DNA of 54,805 nt, taken from the NCBI GenBank assembly GCA_005790605.1, contig SXUI01000037.1:1-54805 (forward strand), read 5' to 3'. Below are positions 46,358-54,349 of this stretch, one piece after another. The DNA comes from Planctomycetia bacterium. GTDB taxonomy: Bacteria > Planctomycetota > Phycisphaerae > Phycisphaerales > SM1A02. The notes under the pieces were generated by a model, which was given only the letters and a program-made list of their open reading frames with translations, searched no databases and had not been told where the DNA came from. Each line of letters opens with the position of its first letter. Within the stretch, counting starts at the first letter, position 1. Position numbers and translations under genes: made by a program.

Positions 46358-46554
46358 AACTACGCACTCGCTTTGGACTCCGACCGCGCGAATGAATCGC
46401 GACGGTCGGAGATCGCGCTCAGTCCGTTGATCCGTGTCGGAATTGCGGCGGTCGCGATTCACTCGCGCCGCCGCACTCCAAAGCGAGCGAGGCGATGCGC
46501 CTACGACAGCCTTAGCGCCCAGAACGGAACGCGGCGCAAGTCGCGAGCGCTCAA
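46358..46554 (+). repeat. Structured intergenic element, copy E2 (left part missing)
   Basis: This copy starts within P3 (CACTCGCTTTGGA near 46362, with TCCAAAGCGAG as partner). It has P4 (CTCCGACCGCGCGA with TCGCGACGGTCGGAG), P5 (GCGGCGG/CCGCCGC with TTCAC loop), GCGCC/GGCGC at the P6 place and the right end GAGCGCTCAA (46545-46554). It lacks the left terminus and P2, so E1 and E2 look like a recombined tandem pair. The stop codon (46551-46553) of the minus-strand gene lies inside its right end. Confidence 0.85.
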
Positions 46555-47627
46555 ACTTGCGGTTTGTATGTTGCGACTGCGTCGGACCAGCGCTTGACTT
46601 CCGCAGTGAACGCGGACTTGTCAGACGCATCCCAAGTCTTCGGAAGCACTCCATCGTCGGAGGTTCGCGGCGCATTGGGTCGGACGGATCGATCGACGAG
46701 GCGAAGGAGTACCTCCGCGCTGTTGCACAGTCCTGCGTAGGCGGTGGACATTTGCGTGTCCGCATGTCCGCCCGCCCACTGCTTCTCTGATGCCTTCAAG
46801 AGGTCAACCAATCCGCGCGCAAGTTGCGGCGCAGCGACGGTCTTCTCTGCGGTCGGCATTTCGACCCACTGGTTGCGCACGCTGATAAGCGCGCGGTAGA
46901 CCGAAGCGATACGAGCATCCGCCGCACTGTTCTTCGCGATCGAACCCGCGAGCGCCGCGATCGCCTCAAACTCTGCTTTCCGCACATTCTTTGCGGTATC
47001 CGGAGTCAATCCTGGACGCTTCAGGAATGCGTTGAAGCCCTCAAGTTGCTGCTGAAGCGCAAATGGATCTGTCTCGGCAAGGGCGCAGGTTGCCAGTCGC
47101 TTCGAAAGCGCTTCGATCTGAATCGTCGAGAGGTCCGCGTCGAGGGCGAGGTCTGCCGCAAGGCCAGCCGCAACGATGCGTCGGGTTGCGTCCTTTTCCG
47201 TCGCCGCACTTGCTCTATTCAGCAGCACATCCAACGCCTCATTCGAGCGAAGGAAGCGGAGCGCTTGCATCGCGAGGATAGACCGACGAAGGTCGGTTCC
47301 AGCCGCGACTGGGCTGAGCATTGGGGTCAGCACCGTCGAGTAACCACGGCGGAAAACGGCAGTCGCTGCCGGATCGCGCGGAGGGTCTGTCAAGGCGCGG
47401 CGGGCCGCATCAAGGGCAGCCTGATCGGTCGAGGTCGCGATCGTCTCAACTTCCGTCGATGCGAACGCTTGGATGGCTGCCTTCTGCGCATCCGTGAGTG
47501 ACGCGGCGCTGGCCACGATCGCACGATCGAGTGAGGGCGACGCATTAGATTGGGCGCTGGCCTGTGACCCTCCGAGCAAGGGAATCGTGAGGAGGGCGAG
47601 GGCGGCGAGCGGTCGGAAGCAGCGCAT
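46551..47627 (-). CDS. Exported protein of unknown function
   Basis: The 358-residue protein has a clear signal peptide ('FRPLAALALLTIPLLGGSQASA', cited in part). The mature part is Ala-rich and helical ('SLTDAQKAAIQAFASTEVE', 'SILAMQALRFLRSNEALDVL', 'LVDLLKASEKQWAGG') without a catalytic motif I recognise; an armadillo/HEAT-like solenoid is possible. The start at 47627 is set by the signal peptide, as the frame to 47933 is antisense to the divergent gene's leader. The stop codon is provided by the end of repeat element E2. It is divergent from the gene at 47818, and both may work at the envelope. Confidence 0.6.
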   Translation of the reverse strand: MRCFRPLAALALLTIPLLGGSQASAQSNASPSLDRAIVASAASLTDAQKAAIQAFASTEVETIATSTDQAALDAARRALTDPPRDPAATAVFRRGYSTVLTPMLSPVAAGTDLRRSILAMQALRFLRSNEALDVLLNRASAATEKDATRRIVAAGLAADLALDADLSTIQIEALSKRLATCALAETDPFALQQQLEGFNAFLKRPGLTPDTAKNVRKAEFEAIAALAGSIAKNSAADARIASVYRALISVRNQWVEMPTAEKTVAAPQLARGLVDLLKASEKQWAGGHADTQMSTAYAGLCNSAEVLLRLVDRSVRPNAPRTSDDGVLPKTWDASDKSAFTAEVKRWSDAVATYKPQV

Positions 47628-47817
47628 AGGTGGGGAGTCGGTCTTTGGATCGAGCGCGAGACGCAGGATCGAGCGTGGAACGCTACTTCGCCCCGCTCGG
47701 ACTGTCAATGATCGCACATGTTGGAAGAGTTCGCGCACGGCCGCTGCGCAAGCGGGGAAGTCGTCGATGGAAGATCGATGCATCAAGCAGCGAGATTGTG
47801 CCGATCTTGTACCGAAG

Positions 47818-50463
47818 ATGATGCCTCCAACGACTGAATCGACAGTGGGTGAGCGGGCCACTCTTGCGGATGCAGGAGCGGTCCATGGGAGGCCAGCCTC
47901 GAAGTGGCAGGGGGGCACCTCGGGCTCGCGCACGTCGTTGAAGATTCTTGGGGTCGTCTACGGCACGCCTCTGGTCGCGTGCCTCTCGCTCGCGAGCGCC
48001 TCGACTCCATCAGTTCGGCCTCAGGAAGCAGCCAGCGCCGCACCGACGCCGCTGAGTCAGGTTATTGACCAATCAGCGAATCGGGCTCCGCCCATTCCCG
48101 ACCAAGTACTTTCGGACGCGCAGCTGCGAACGAGCCTCGCTCGGAGTTTCGCGCAATCGGCTCGACAGTTTCTCCAACGCGGGCGAGTCTTCATGGGAAC
48201 GCTCGAGTCCGCGCGCGACTTGATGTCGAAGGCGGTCGCGCTCGCGCCCGAAGACGAAGCGGTCTGGCGGATGGCGCTTGATCTTGGGTCAGTGCTTGAA
48301 GAGGGAGATCCGATTGGCGCGAAACTCGGCGCTGATGCTCTGGCGGCGATAGGGCGACTGAATCCGAGTGACGAAGGCGTGCGATTGCGGCGACTCTTGA
48401 GTGTGATGGAGGAACGCCAGACTGCAGAAGCGCGCATTGCGGTCGCGCTTCGCATGCTCACCCCAGAGTCGATCGCGCAGATCGGCCCGCGGGTTGCCTC
48501 TCGCCTCGCCTATGAACTCGCGTCGCTCTACAAGCGCACGGGCGATTTGTTGGAGTATGAGCGGTGGCTTCTTCAATCGACTCGACTTGATCCTTGGTTT
48601 CCCGATGCTGCGAATGAAGCGGCGGGGTATCTGCGCATGCGCGCAACAACCGTCGAGGAAGCAGGGCTGCTTCGTGCTGCGGCCTTGGCGAATCCATCCG
48701 ATGGATTGGCAGCGCTTGGCCTTGCGCAACTGTGTCTCGAGAACGGCGCATACGCGGGCGCCGCCGGAATCTTGGAGATCGAGAGCGCGGTGTTGCAAAC
48801 TTCGCGACCGAGTTTGCAGTACGACACGCTCCTTGCAGATCTCATTCTCGGTTTCTGGGGGAGTGGGCAAATCGACGCTGCCGAGGCGGTGTACGCGCGG
48901 CGCCAACAAGCGCTTGACTTCGCGCTCCGCGACGAAATCGATCGGAAAGGTGCACTGATTAGTCTCGCGCGTCGCAAAGAGATGCAGTTGCCTCCGACGC
49001 CTGCCCTCATCACGAATACGGCAGCGATGTTGGTATTCCGGCGCATGGAAGGCGCAGCGGCAGTCGTCGAGAACACCGATTCTGCCTTCAAGCTCGCGAT
49101 TCAAGCGTCTCAGCAGGCGAAGGTGAGCGCAGATGAAATCGCCTCACTCTGGCTTGAGCGCGCACTAGTCGCGCTATGGCTCGGCGGCAGTGTCGAGGGC
49201 GCGAAGACCTCGTTAGCGGCAGCGATTGCCCTTCATCCGATTTCATCCGAAGCGCAATCGCGATTCGACGGCTGGTTCGCGTACCGCGCCGGCGACTTCG
49301 CCAAAGCCGAGTCGCTCTTTGCGCCATTGGCTGCGTCAGATACTTCTGCGCGAATGGGTCTTGCGATGGCCATGGAGGCGCAAGGGAAACTGCGTGATGC
49401 GGCGAGTGAGCACGTCGCACTCGCGAAGGGCTTCCCTGCATCCGCGATTGGTCTTGCTGCACGCGAGTCGTTGTGGCGATTGCTCGGACAGAAGGTGCAG
49501 CTCCTGCCCGACGCAGCCAAGCTCGATGAGATTGCGCATCTTCCCAGCGGGTTCCGGCGAGTCGTCGAAGATCCTGGCGCTGCGTTGCTTCTCACCATCA
49601 AGCCACGCGAACGCATCGTGGAAATGTTTGCGCCATTGCAGTTTGATTTTGTGATTACGAACCGCGGCGACTGGCCAATTGCGATCGCGCCGAATGGTCC
49701 ATTGCGCGACACCGCGACAGCTGCATGCACCGTGAGTATGTCAGGGCAGCTCGCCACGCGTATCCCTCCCTACGAGGCGGTTTCGTTATCCACTCGACTT
49801 GGCCTCGCGCCAGGAGAGTCTGTCGTAGCAACCTACGACGCGACGATCGGTGATGGCGCGCGTATGTTCAAGTACGACCCGACGGTTGGCGGATTCGCGA
49901 GTGTGCACGGCATCTTGAATTGGCGGACGACTTCCACCGGAATGGAGCCGGGTCCGCTGGGAATCGAAGTGGAGTCCGACACGGTTCGCATTGAAGGTGT
50001 TCGAGTCGATAGCGAATGGGTCACACGCGCGATTGCAGAGATTTCTGACTCCTCGAAGAGCCCTTCACCCGTCACGGTCGCATTTCTCGCGAGTGCTATT
50101 GCGCGAGCGGAAGCGCGTCCGAACTCGCTCTCGAAGGACACGATTGACGCGCTCGCCCCCGCGTCGGCCGCGCTTGATCCCGCGCTTGCTCGCATGACTC
50201 CCATCGAAGTTGCGTGGGTTGCGGCGCAGGTCCCGCCCGCGCGCGAGAGTCTCAAGAGTTTCTATGCGGCGATTGATGCGATCCCGGACGCGCTCGTTCG
50301 CACAGCACGACTTACAGCGCAGCCCGATTTTCCAGATGAGGTGTTGATTGAATTGACGCTCCGCGATGGACCGAGTGAAGCGCAGTCGCTCGCTCGGGCC
50401 CTCAAGGATCACCGCGAAGGCATTCTGGAAGAGCGCCGCGAGAACCTCGACATCTCTAAGTAA
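47818..50463 (+). CDS. Large predicted membrane-anchored helical-repeat protein, unknown function
   Basis: From the ATG at 47818 (a second ATG follows at once) the protein has 881 residues. A hydrophobic segment ('LKILGVVYGTPLVACLSLAS') at about 42-62 may be a signal anchor. A long TPR-like solenoid follows ('LESARDLMSKAVALAPEDEA', 'WFAYRAGDFAKAESLFAPLA', 'AMEAQGKLRDAASEHVALAK'), then a beta-type segment near 600-720 ('IVEMFAPLQFDFVITNRGDW') and a helical end. The frame is open upstream to 47473, antisense to the neighbouring gene, so the exact start is uncertain. It is 53 bp upstream of the flippase-like gene and may share its transcript. Confidence 0.6.
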   Translation: MMPPTTESTVGERATLADAGAVHGRPASKWQGGTSGSRTSLKILGVVYGTPLVACLSLASASTPSVRPQEAASAAPTPLSQVIDQSANRAPPIPDQVLSDAQLRTSLARSFAQSARQFLQRGRVFMGTLESARDLMSKAVALAPEDEAVWRMALDLGSVLEEGDPIGAKLGADALAAIGRLNPSDEGVRLRRLLSVMEERQTAEARIAVALRMLTPESIAQIGPRVASRLAYELASLYKRTGDLLEYERWLLQSTRLDPWFPDAANEAAGYLRMRATTVEEAGLLRAAALANPSDGLAALGLAQLCLENGAYAGAAGILEIESAVLQTSRPSLQYDTLLADLILGFWGSGQIDAAEAVYARRQQALDFALRDEIDRKGALISLARRKEMQLPPTPALITNTAAMLVFRRMEGAAAVVENTDSAFKLAIQASQQAKVSADEIASLWLERALVALWLGGSVEGAKTSLAAAIALHPISSEAQSRFDGWFAYRAGDFAKAESLFAPLAASDTSARMGLAMAMEAQGKLRDAASEHVALAKGFPASAIGLAARESLWRLLGQKVQLLPDAAKLDEIAHLPSGFRRVVEDPGAALLLTIKPRERIVEMFAPLQFDFVITNRGDWPIAIAPNGPLRDTATAACTVSMSGQLATRIPPYEAVSLSTRLGLAPGESVVATYDATIGDGARMFKYDPTVGGFASVHGILNWRTTSTGMEPGPLGIEVESDTVRIEGVRVDSEWVTRAIAEISDSSKSPSPVTVAFLASAIARAEARPNSLSKDTIDALAPASAALDPALARMTPIEVAWVAAQVPPARESLKSFYAAIDAIPDALVRTARLTAQPDFPDEVLIELTLRDGPSEAQSLARALKDHREGILEERRENLDISK

Positions 50464-50516
50464 AAAGCGGGAAAGTGTGGGCAGCACGAAACGCGAGGAA
50501 GCGCGACACTGCTCCC

Positions 50517-51422
50517 ATGGCTGCTGTTGAACAGTTCCTGAGCAATCCAACCGTGCGACGATTTGCGCGACCGATTGGGCTTGTGATCGGCTTACTGTTG
50601 ATGGCGTGCGCTATCGTCTTTGCTGTACTTGAGCGTGCGCAACTCACTGACGCTCTCGCCACCCTCCGCGACCCGCCACCCGAAACGATCGCGCTCATGC
50701 TTGGGTGTGTGCTTGCGGGCCTGTTGCTCACTGGACTGCTCTTCCATGTCCTGATCGCGAGATTCGCGCGAGTGCCTTGGTGGGAGATGCAAGCGCTTGT
50801 CGCGTCCACCACGCTCGCGAATTACCTTCCACTCAAACCAGGCCTGATCGGGCGCGTCGCGTATCACAAAGTGCGGCACGGGATTGCACCTGTGCAATCC
50901 GCTCGAACTATTCTTGAAGCCGTTGGATTGACCTTCGCCGCGGCGATGAGCGCCGTCTGTCTGCTCTGGCTCTGTCAGACGCTTGCACTGCCACCTGAAC
51001 TTGTCTTTGTTTCACCTTTGCTCGCCCTTGTCGCGCGGCTCTTTCCAAAGGGTCGCACGCTTGCGCTGGGCTTTGTCATCCGAAGCGCGGAGGTTTTTTT
51101 GTGGGCGTTGCGGTATTGGTGCGCGTTCCGATTGATCGGCTCGCCGGTTTCGTATGAGAGCGCGCTTGTGCTCGCTACCGCGAGCTGCCTCGCAACGCTT
51201 GTCCCATTCATCTCGAACGGACTTGGCCTTCGAGAATGGGTTGTCGGATTGTTGACGCCCATTCTCGCCGGGGCCTCGATGGAGGCTGGGATTGTTGCGG
51301 AACTCGTCAATCGCACGGCAGAACTGATCATTGTGATTCCGTGCGGCGCCGCGGGCGCGGTTCTCCTTGCGAAGTATCGCGGCGCCGTTCGCGCAGATGA
51401 ACGGTCCGCTGAAGCCGTATGA
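50517..51422 (+). CDS. Flippase-like membrane protein (LPG synthase TM / UPF0104 family)
   Basis: The 301-residue protein has about eight helices and resembles the transmembrane part of lysylphosphatidylglycerol synthases (UPF0104/AglD-like), with 'ALVASTTLANYLPLKPGLIG' and 'YHKVRHGIAPVQSARTILEA' as typical features. Such proteins are proposed lipid or lipid-linked sugar translocases. The ATG at 50517 begins the hydrophobic protein; the frame to 50475 adds 14 polar residues. The stop overlaps the pyrE ATG (ATGA). Confidence 0.75.
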   Translation: MAAVEQFLSNPTVRRFARPIGLVIGLLLMACAIVFAVLERAQLTDALATLRDPPPETIALMLGCVLAGLLLTGLLFHVLIARFARVPWWEMQALVASTTLANYLPLKPGLIGRVAYHKVRHGIAPVQSARTILEAVGLTFAAAMSAVCLLWLCQTLALPPELVFVSPLLALVARLFPKGRTLALGFVIRSAEVFLWALRYWCAFRLIGSPVSYESALVLATASCLATLVPFISNGLGLREWVVGLLTPILAGASMEAGIVAELVNRTAELIIVIPCGAAGAVLLAKYRGAVRADERSAEAV

Positions 51423-51997
51423 TCGACGGCATGGCGACACCAACGACCCTTGATCGAACATCCGCGCTCGCGATCTCGCGCGAGGAGCTCGCGCAGCGCA
51501 TTGCCGGCGCAAGTCTCTTACGCGGGAACTTCACGCTGCGGAGTGGTCGCACTTCGACCTTCTATCTCGACAAGTATCTCTTCTCAACGGATCCCGCGAT
51601 TCTCGCGAGGCTCGGAGAGGAGTTTGCGGCGAGATTGCCCAAGGGGACGACGCGCCTTGCGGGCGCTGAACTTGGTGGAATTCCACTCGTCACATGCGCC
51701 TCCATGGCGAGCGGGCTTCCCTCGATCTTCATTCGAAATGCGAAGAAGGAGTATGGAACTGCGAAGCAGTTAGAGGGACGACTGGAGAAGGGCGATCGCG
51801 TCACGATTGTGGAAGATGTTGCAACGACTGGCGGTCAAGCGCTCGAAGCGGCAAAGGTCGTGCAGGACAATGGAGGCGAAGTCGTTGCGATCATTGCCAC
51901 GATCGACCGACTTGAAGGAGCTCGCGAGAACATTGAAGCAGCGGGCATTCGATTCGACGCGATTTTTACTGTGCGCGACCTCGGTGTTGCGCCCTGA
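51419..51997 (+). CDS. pyrE: Orotate phosphoribosyltransferase
   Basis: It makes OMP from orotate and PRPP. The 192-residue protein shows 'GNFTLRSGRTSTFYLDKYLF', 'LAGAELGGIPLV', 'IFIRNAKKEYGTAKQLEG', and the PRPP-binding signature 'VTIVEDVATTGGQALEAA'. 'Start' is the ATG at 51419, which overlaps the upstream stop by four bases; an in-frame ATG at 51431 is also possible. It is embedded between a membrane protein and a glycosyltransferase rather than with other pyr genes. Confidence 0.94.
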   Translation: MIDGMATPTTLDRTSALAISREELAQRIAGASLLRGNFTLRSGRTSTFYLDKYLFSTDPAILARLGEEFAARLPKGTTRLAGAELGGIPLVTCASMASGLPSIFIRNAKKEYGTAKQLEGRLEKGDRVTIVEDVATTGGQALEAAKVVQDNGGEVVAIIATIDRLEGARENIEAAGIRFDAIFTVRDLGVAP

Positions 51998-52009
51998 GCC
52001 AAGAGGCGC

Positions 52010-52816
52010 ATGCCCAGGCCCATGACTATGCCGAGTATTAGTTGTTTCATCCTCGCGTACAACGAGCGCGAGAAAATTGTCGACGCAGTTTCGACGGTGT
52101 TGTGGTGCGACGAGATTGTCGTCGTCGACTCCGGTTCGACAGATGGCACTGCAGAGGCCGCCGAGGCGCTCGGCGCTCGCGTCGTCCAAGTTCCGTTTGA
52201 GGGATTTGGGAAACTGAGAAACGCGGCACTGACGCATGTCACAGGCGATTGGGTCTTCTCACTCGATGCCGATGAGCGATGCACTGTCGAAGCGAGAGAT
52301 GCGATGCGGCGCATCGCAGCCGATGCAGCGAGCGCGTCGATTTGGAATGTCCCTCGTCGAAACTGGTTTCTCGGGAAGTGGATTCGTTACAGCGGTTGGT
52401 ACCCGAATTTTCGACAGCCTCAGTTTTTTCGGCGCGGGGCAATGACGTATGACTTGTTGCCGGTTCATGAGGGCTGGATTCCTGCCGCGGGCGCGCAGGT
52501 GCGAATCTTGCCAGCGGACATTTGGCAGTTCCCTTTTGCGAACATCGCGCAGATGGTGCACAAGGCGAATCGATACTCGTCTCTAGGCACAGCGAAAGTT
52601 GGTCAGCGCAAGGGGATTGTGCGAGGCCTCACGCACGGCGGATTGCAGTTCTTCAAGCACTTGGTCTTGAAGCGTGGGTTCCTCGATGGGCGTGCTGGAT
52701 TCCTCATCGCTGGCGCGTATTTCTTGCAGACCTTTCTGAAGTACGCGAAACGCCTTGAGGATGGACAAGCGCCGCCGCCGTCGGCCGGCAAAATCGAATC
52801 GCCACGTTCATCTTGA
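52010..52816 (+). CDS. Family 2 glycosyltransferase (WaaE/KdtX-like)
   Basis: The 268-residue GT-A enzyme shows 'ISCFILAYNEREKIVDAVST', 'VVVDSGSTDGTAEAAEALGA', the DxD metal site in 'VFSLDADERCT' and 'NVPRRNWFLGKWIRYSGWYP', all typical of the WaaE/KdtX-like branch that adds sugars to LPS core or related envelope glycans. It starts 12 bp after pyrE, with an alternative ATG at 52022. Its stop TGA (52814-52816) lies within the TTGAGCGCTC end of repeat element F. Confidence 0.88.
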   Translation: MPRPMTMPSISCFILAYNEREKIVDAVSTVLWCDEIVVVDSGSTDGTAEAAEALGARVVQVPFEGFGKLRNAALTHVTGDWVFSLDADERCTVEARDAMRRIAADAASASIWNVPRRNWFLGKWIRYSGWYPNFRQPQFFRRGAMTYDLLPVHEGWIPAAGAQVRILPADIWQFPFANIAQMVHKANRYSSLGTAKVGQRKGIVRGLTHGGLQFFKHLVLKRGFLDGRAGFLIAGAYFLQTFLKYAKRLEDGQAPPPSAGKIESPRSS

Positions 52817-53073
52817 GCGCTCGCGACTTGCGATGCGTTGAACCAAGTCCGCGGTCTCCATTGTCGGCGCATCGCCTTGCTCGCTTTGGTACCGCCTCGC
52901 CGGCAGACCAGGCATTCAGATGGGCTGGTGTCTTGGACGGACTGAGTTCGCCCTCCGGCGGAGCCGATTCACTCGGCCCGCCGGAGCCCAGAGCGAGTGC
53001 AGCGTTTTTGCCGCTGGCCTTGCAGCGGCAAGAAACCTGACACGAGCGCTCAAGGGACGCGCTCAAGGGACGC
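52813..53073 (-). repeat. Structured intergenic element, copy F (inverted)
   Basis: The right end TTGAGCGCTC (plus strand 52813-52822) overlaps the glycosyltransferase stop. The left end GAGCGCTCAA (53044-53053) is followed by two tandem GCTCAAGGGACGC units. Read on minus, it has P2 (TTGCCGCTG/CAGCGGCAA), P3 (10 bp with one wobble), P4 (GGCGGGCCGA with TCGGCTCCGCC, loop GTGAA) and P6 (GCGATGCG/CGCATCGC). The usual P5 is replaced by a different hairpin (ACCAG/CTGGT). It lies between convergent glycosyltransferase and GH57 genes. Confidence 0.87.
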
Positions 53074-53100
53074 TGACAATCGGAGGATACGCGTGCGGCT

Positions 53101-54315
53101 TCAGACGCGTATCTTCAGATTGTCCAAGACATTCATGAAGTTGATGTACGCGTCATAGGGCGAGTTGTAGGGCGAGAAATATTTGTGCACATCGCCGTCG
53201 GCCCAGTACTTCGTGCACATGTAGTACAGGTGATCGCTCGTCGTGAGCTTGCGCCAGTCTTCGAGAATGTACGGGTCTCCGGCGGCATGCCGCTCTTTGA
53301 CCGGTCCTTCAAGTTTGTAGAGTTCAGCCGCGGCGTTGTCCTGGAGGGGATTGCCGAGCCATGCCGAGAGGTCTCGTTCGGTGTCCGCCCATGAGGTCCA
53401 ATGCGGCGCGTCGTATTCGCCAACCGGCTCGGAGCACTCAAGCACTTGCGATGGCGTGAGAAACTGGTTGTGTCCAGGATTCGTGTCGTACACGCACTTT
53501 GGAAGGGCGTCGAGGAACTGAAATATCCCAGTGTCGGCCCACTGGTGTTCGCCAAAGGTCTCGTAGTCCATGAAGAGATTGCAGGTGAAGCCATCACCGT
53601 TGATTTGGTTGACCCACTCCGCGAATCGTTCTGCGCTGAGCGGCCACTCCTTCCACCCACGATTGGAGAATCGAAACGCGATGTCGTCGCTGAGCCGGTA
53701 GTTCTTCAACAGCAGCTTGACGCGCCGTTCTTCCGGCGGACCGGAGTCCGCAGCGCACGCGGGCGGCACATAGATGTAGTTCGGAGAGCGGAATCCAAGG
53801 AGTCGATCGACGCCCTCGCAGATGATCGCGTTGTGCTGGCCTCGAGCCGCGATGTGGTGTGCAAGCTCGTTGGAGTAGATCAGTTCGGTATTGCGGAAGA
53901 TCTTTGGCACGACGCCGAACACTTCTTGCATCTTGTGCTGATGGGCCGTCACCTGTGCGTCGAATTCGGCTTTGGAAAAGAGGAACGACGGAGAGTGGTG
54001 GCTCGTCTCGCCAATGAGTTCACACGCCCCCGTGTCGACGAGCGCCTTGAGCGTGTCGACAACATCTGGCGCCCAGCGCTGCAGTTGTTCGAGTGCCGTA
54101 CAGGTAATCGAGTACGCGCAACGAAAGCGGCGGTCATGCCGTCGCACGAGATCAAGCATCTTGAGCGTCGCCGGTCGATAGCACTTCTCCGCAACTTTGC
54201 GCAGTACCTGTTCATTGACGGCGTCGTCGAAGTAGAACGGATCGCTCGCGAACACGGAGTAGCGGCGGAGTCGCCACGGTTGATGCAATTCGAAGTAGAA
54301 GCAGACGCTTGCCAT
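53101..54315 (-). CDS. Glycoside hydrolase family 57 (alpha-amylase/glucanotransferase type)
   Basis: The 404-residue protein begins with 'VCFYFELHQPWRLRRY', the first conserved GH57 region. It has 'GACELIGETSHHSPSF', the nucleophile-containing 'FRNTELIYSNEL' (Glu) and 'LFMDYETFGEHQW' with the acid/base Asp. It should act on alpha-glucans such as glycogen or on a related polymer, in the cytoplasm since no signal peptide is visible. The ATG at 54315 is the family start; the frame to 54477 overlaps the neighbouring gene. It lies 34 bp downstream of the epimerase gene on the same strand. Confidence 0.9.
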   Translation of the reverse strand: MASVCFYFELHQPWRLRRYSVFASDPFYFDDAVNEQVLRKVAEKCYRPATLKMLDLVRRHDRRFRCAYSITCTALEQLQRWAPDVVDTLKALVDTGACELIGETSHHSPSFLFSKAEFDAQVTAHQHKMQEVFGVVPKIFRNTELIYSNELAHHIAARGQHNAIICEGVDRLLGFRSPNYIYVPPACAADSGPPEERRVKLLLKNYRLSDDIAFRFSNRGWKEWPLSAERFAEWVNQINGDGFTCNLFMDYETFGEHQWADTGIFQFLDALPKCVYDTNPGHNQFLTPSQVLECSEPVGEYDAPHWTSWADTERDLSAWLGNPLQDNAAAELYKLEGPVKERHAAGDPYILEDWRKLTTSDHLYYMCTKYWADGDVHKYFSPYNSPYDAYINFMNVLDNLKIRV

Positions 54316-54349
54316 GCTTGGCAGGGTAGCGGCATGAGCGCGTGCAAGT

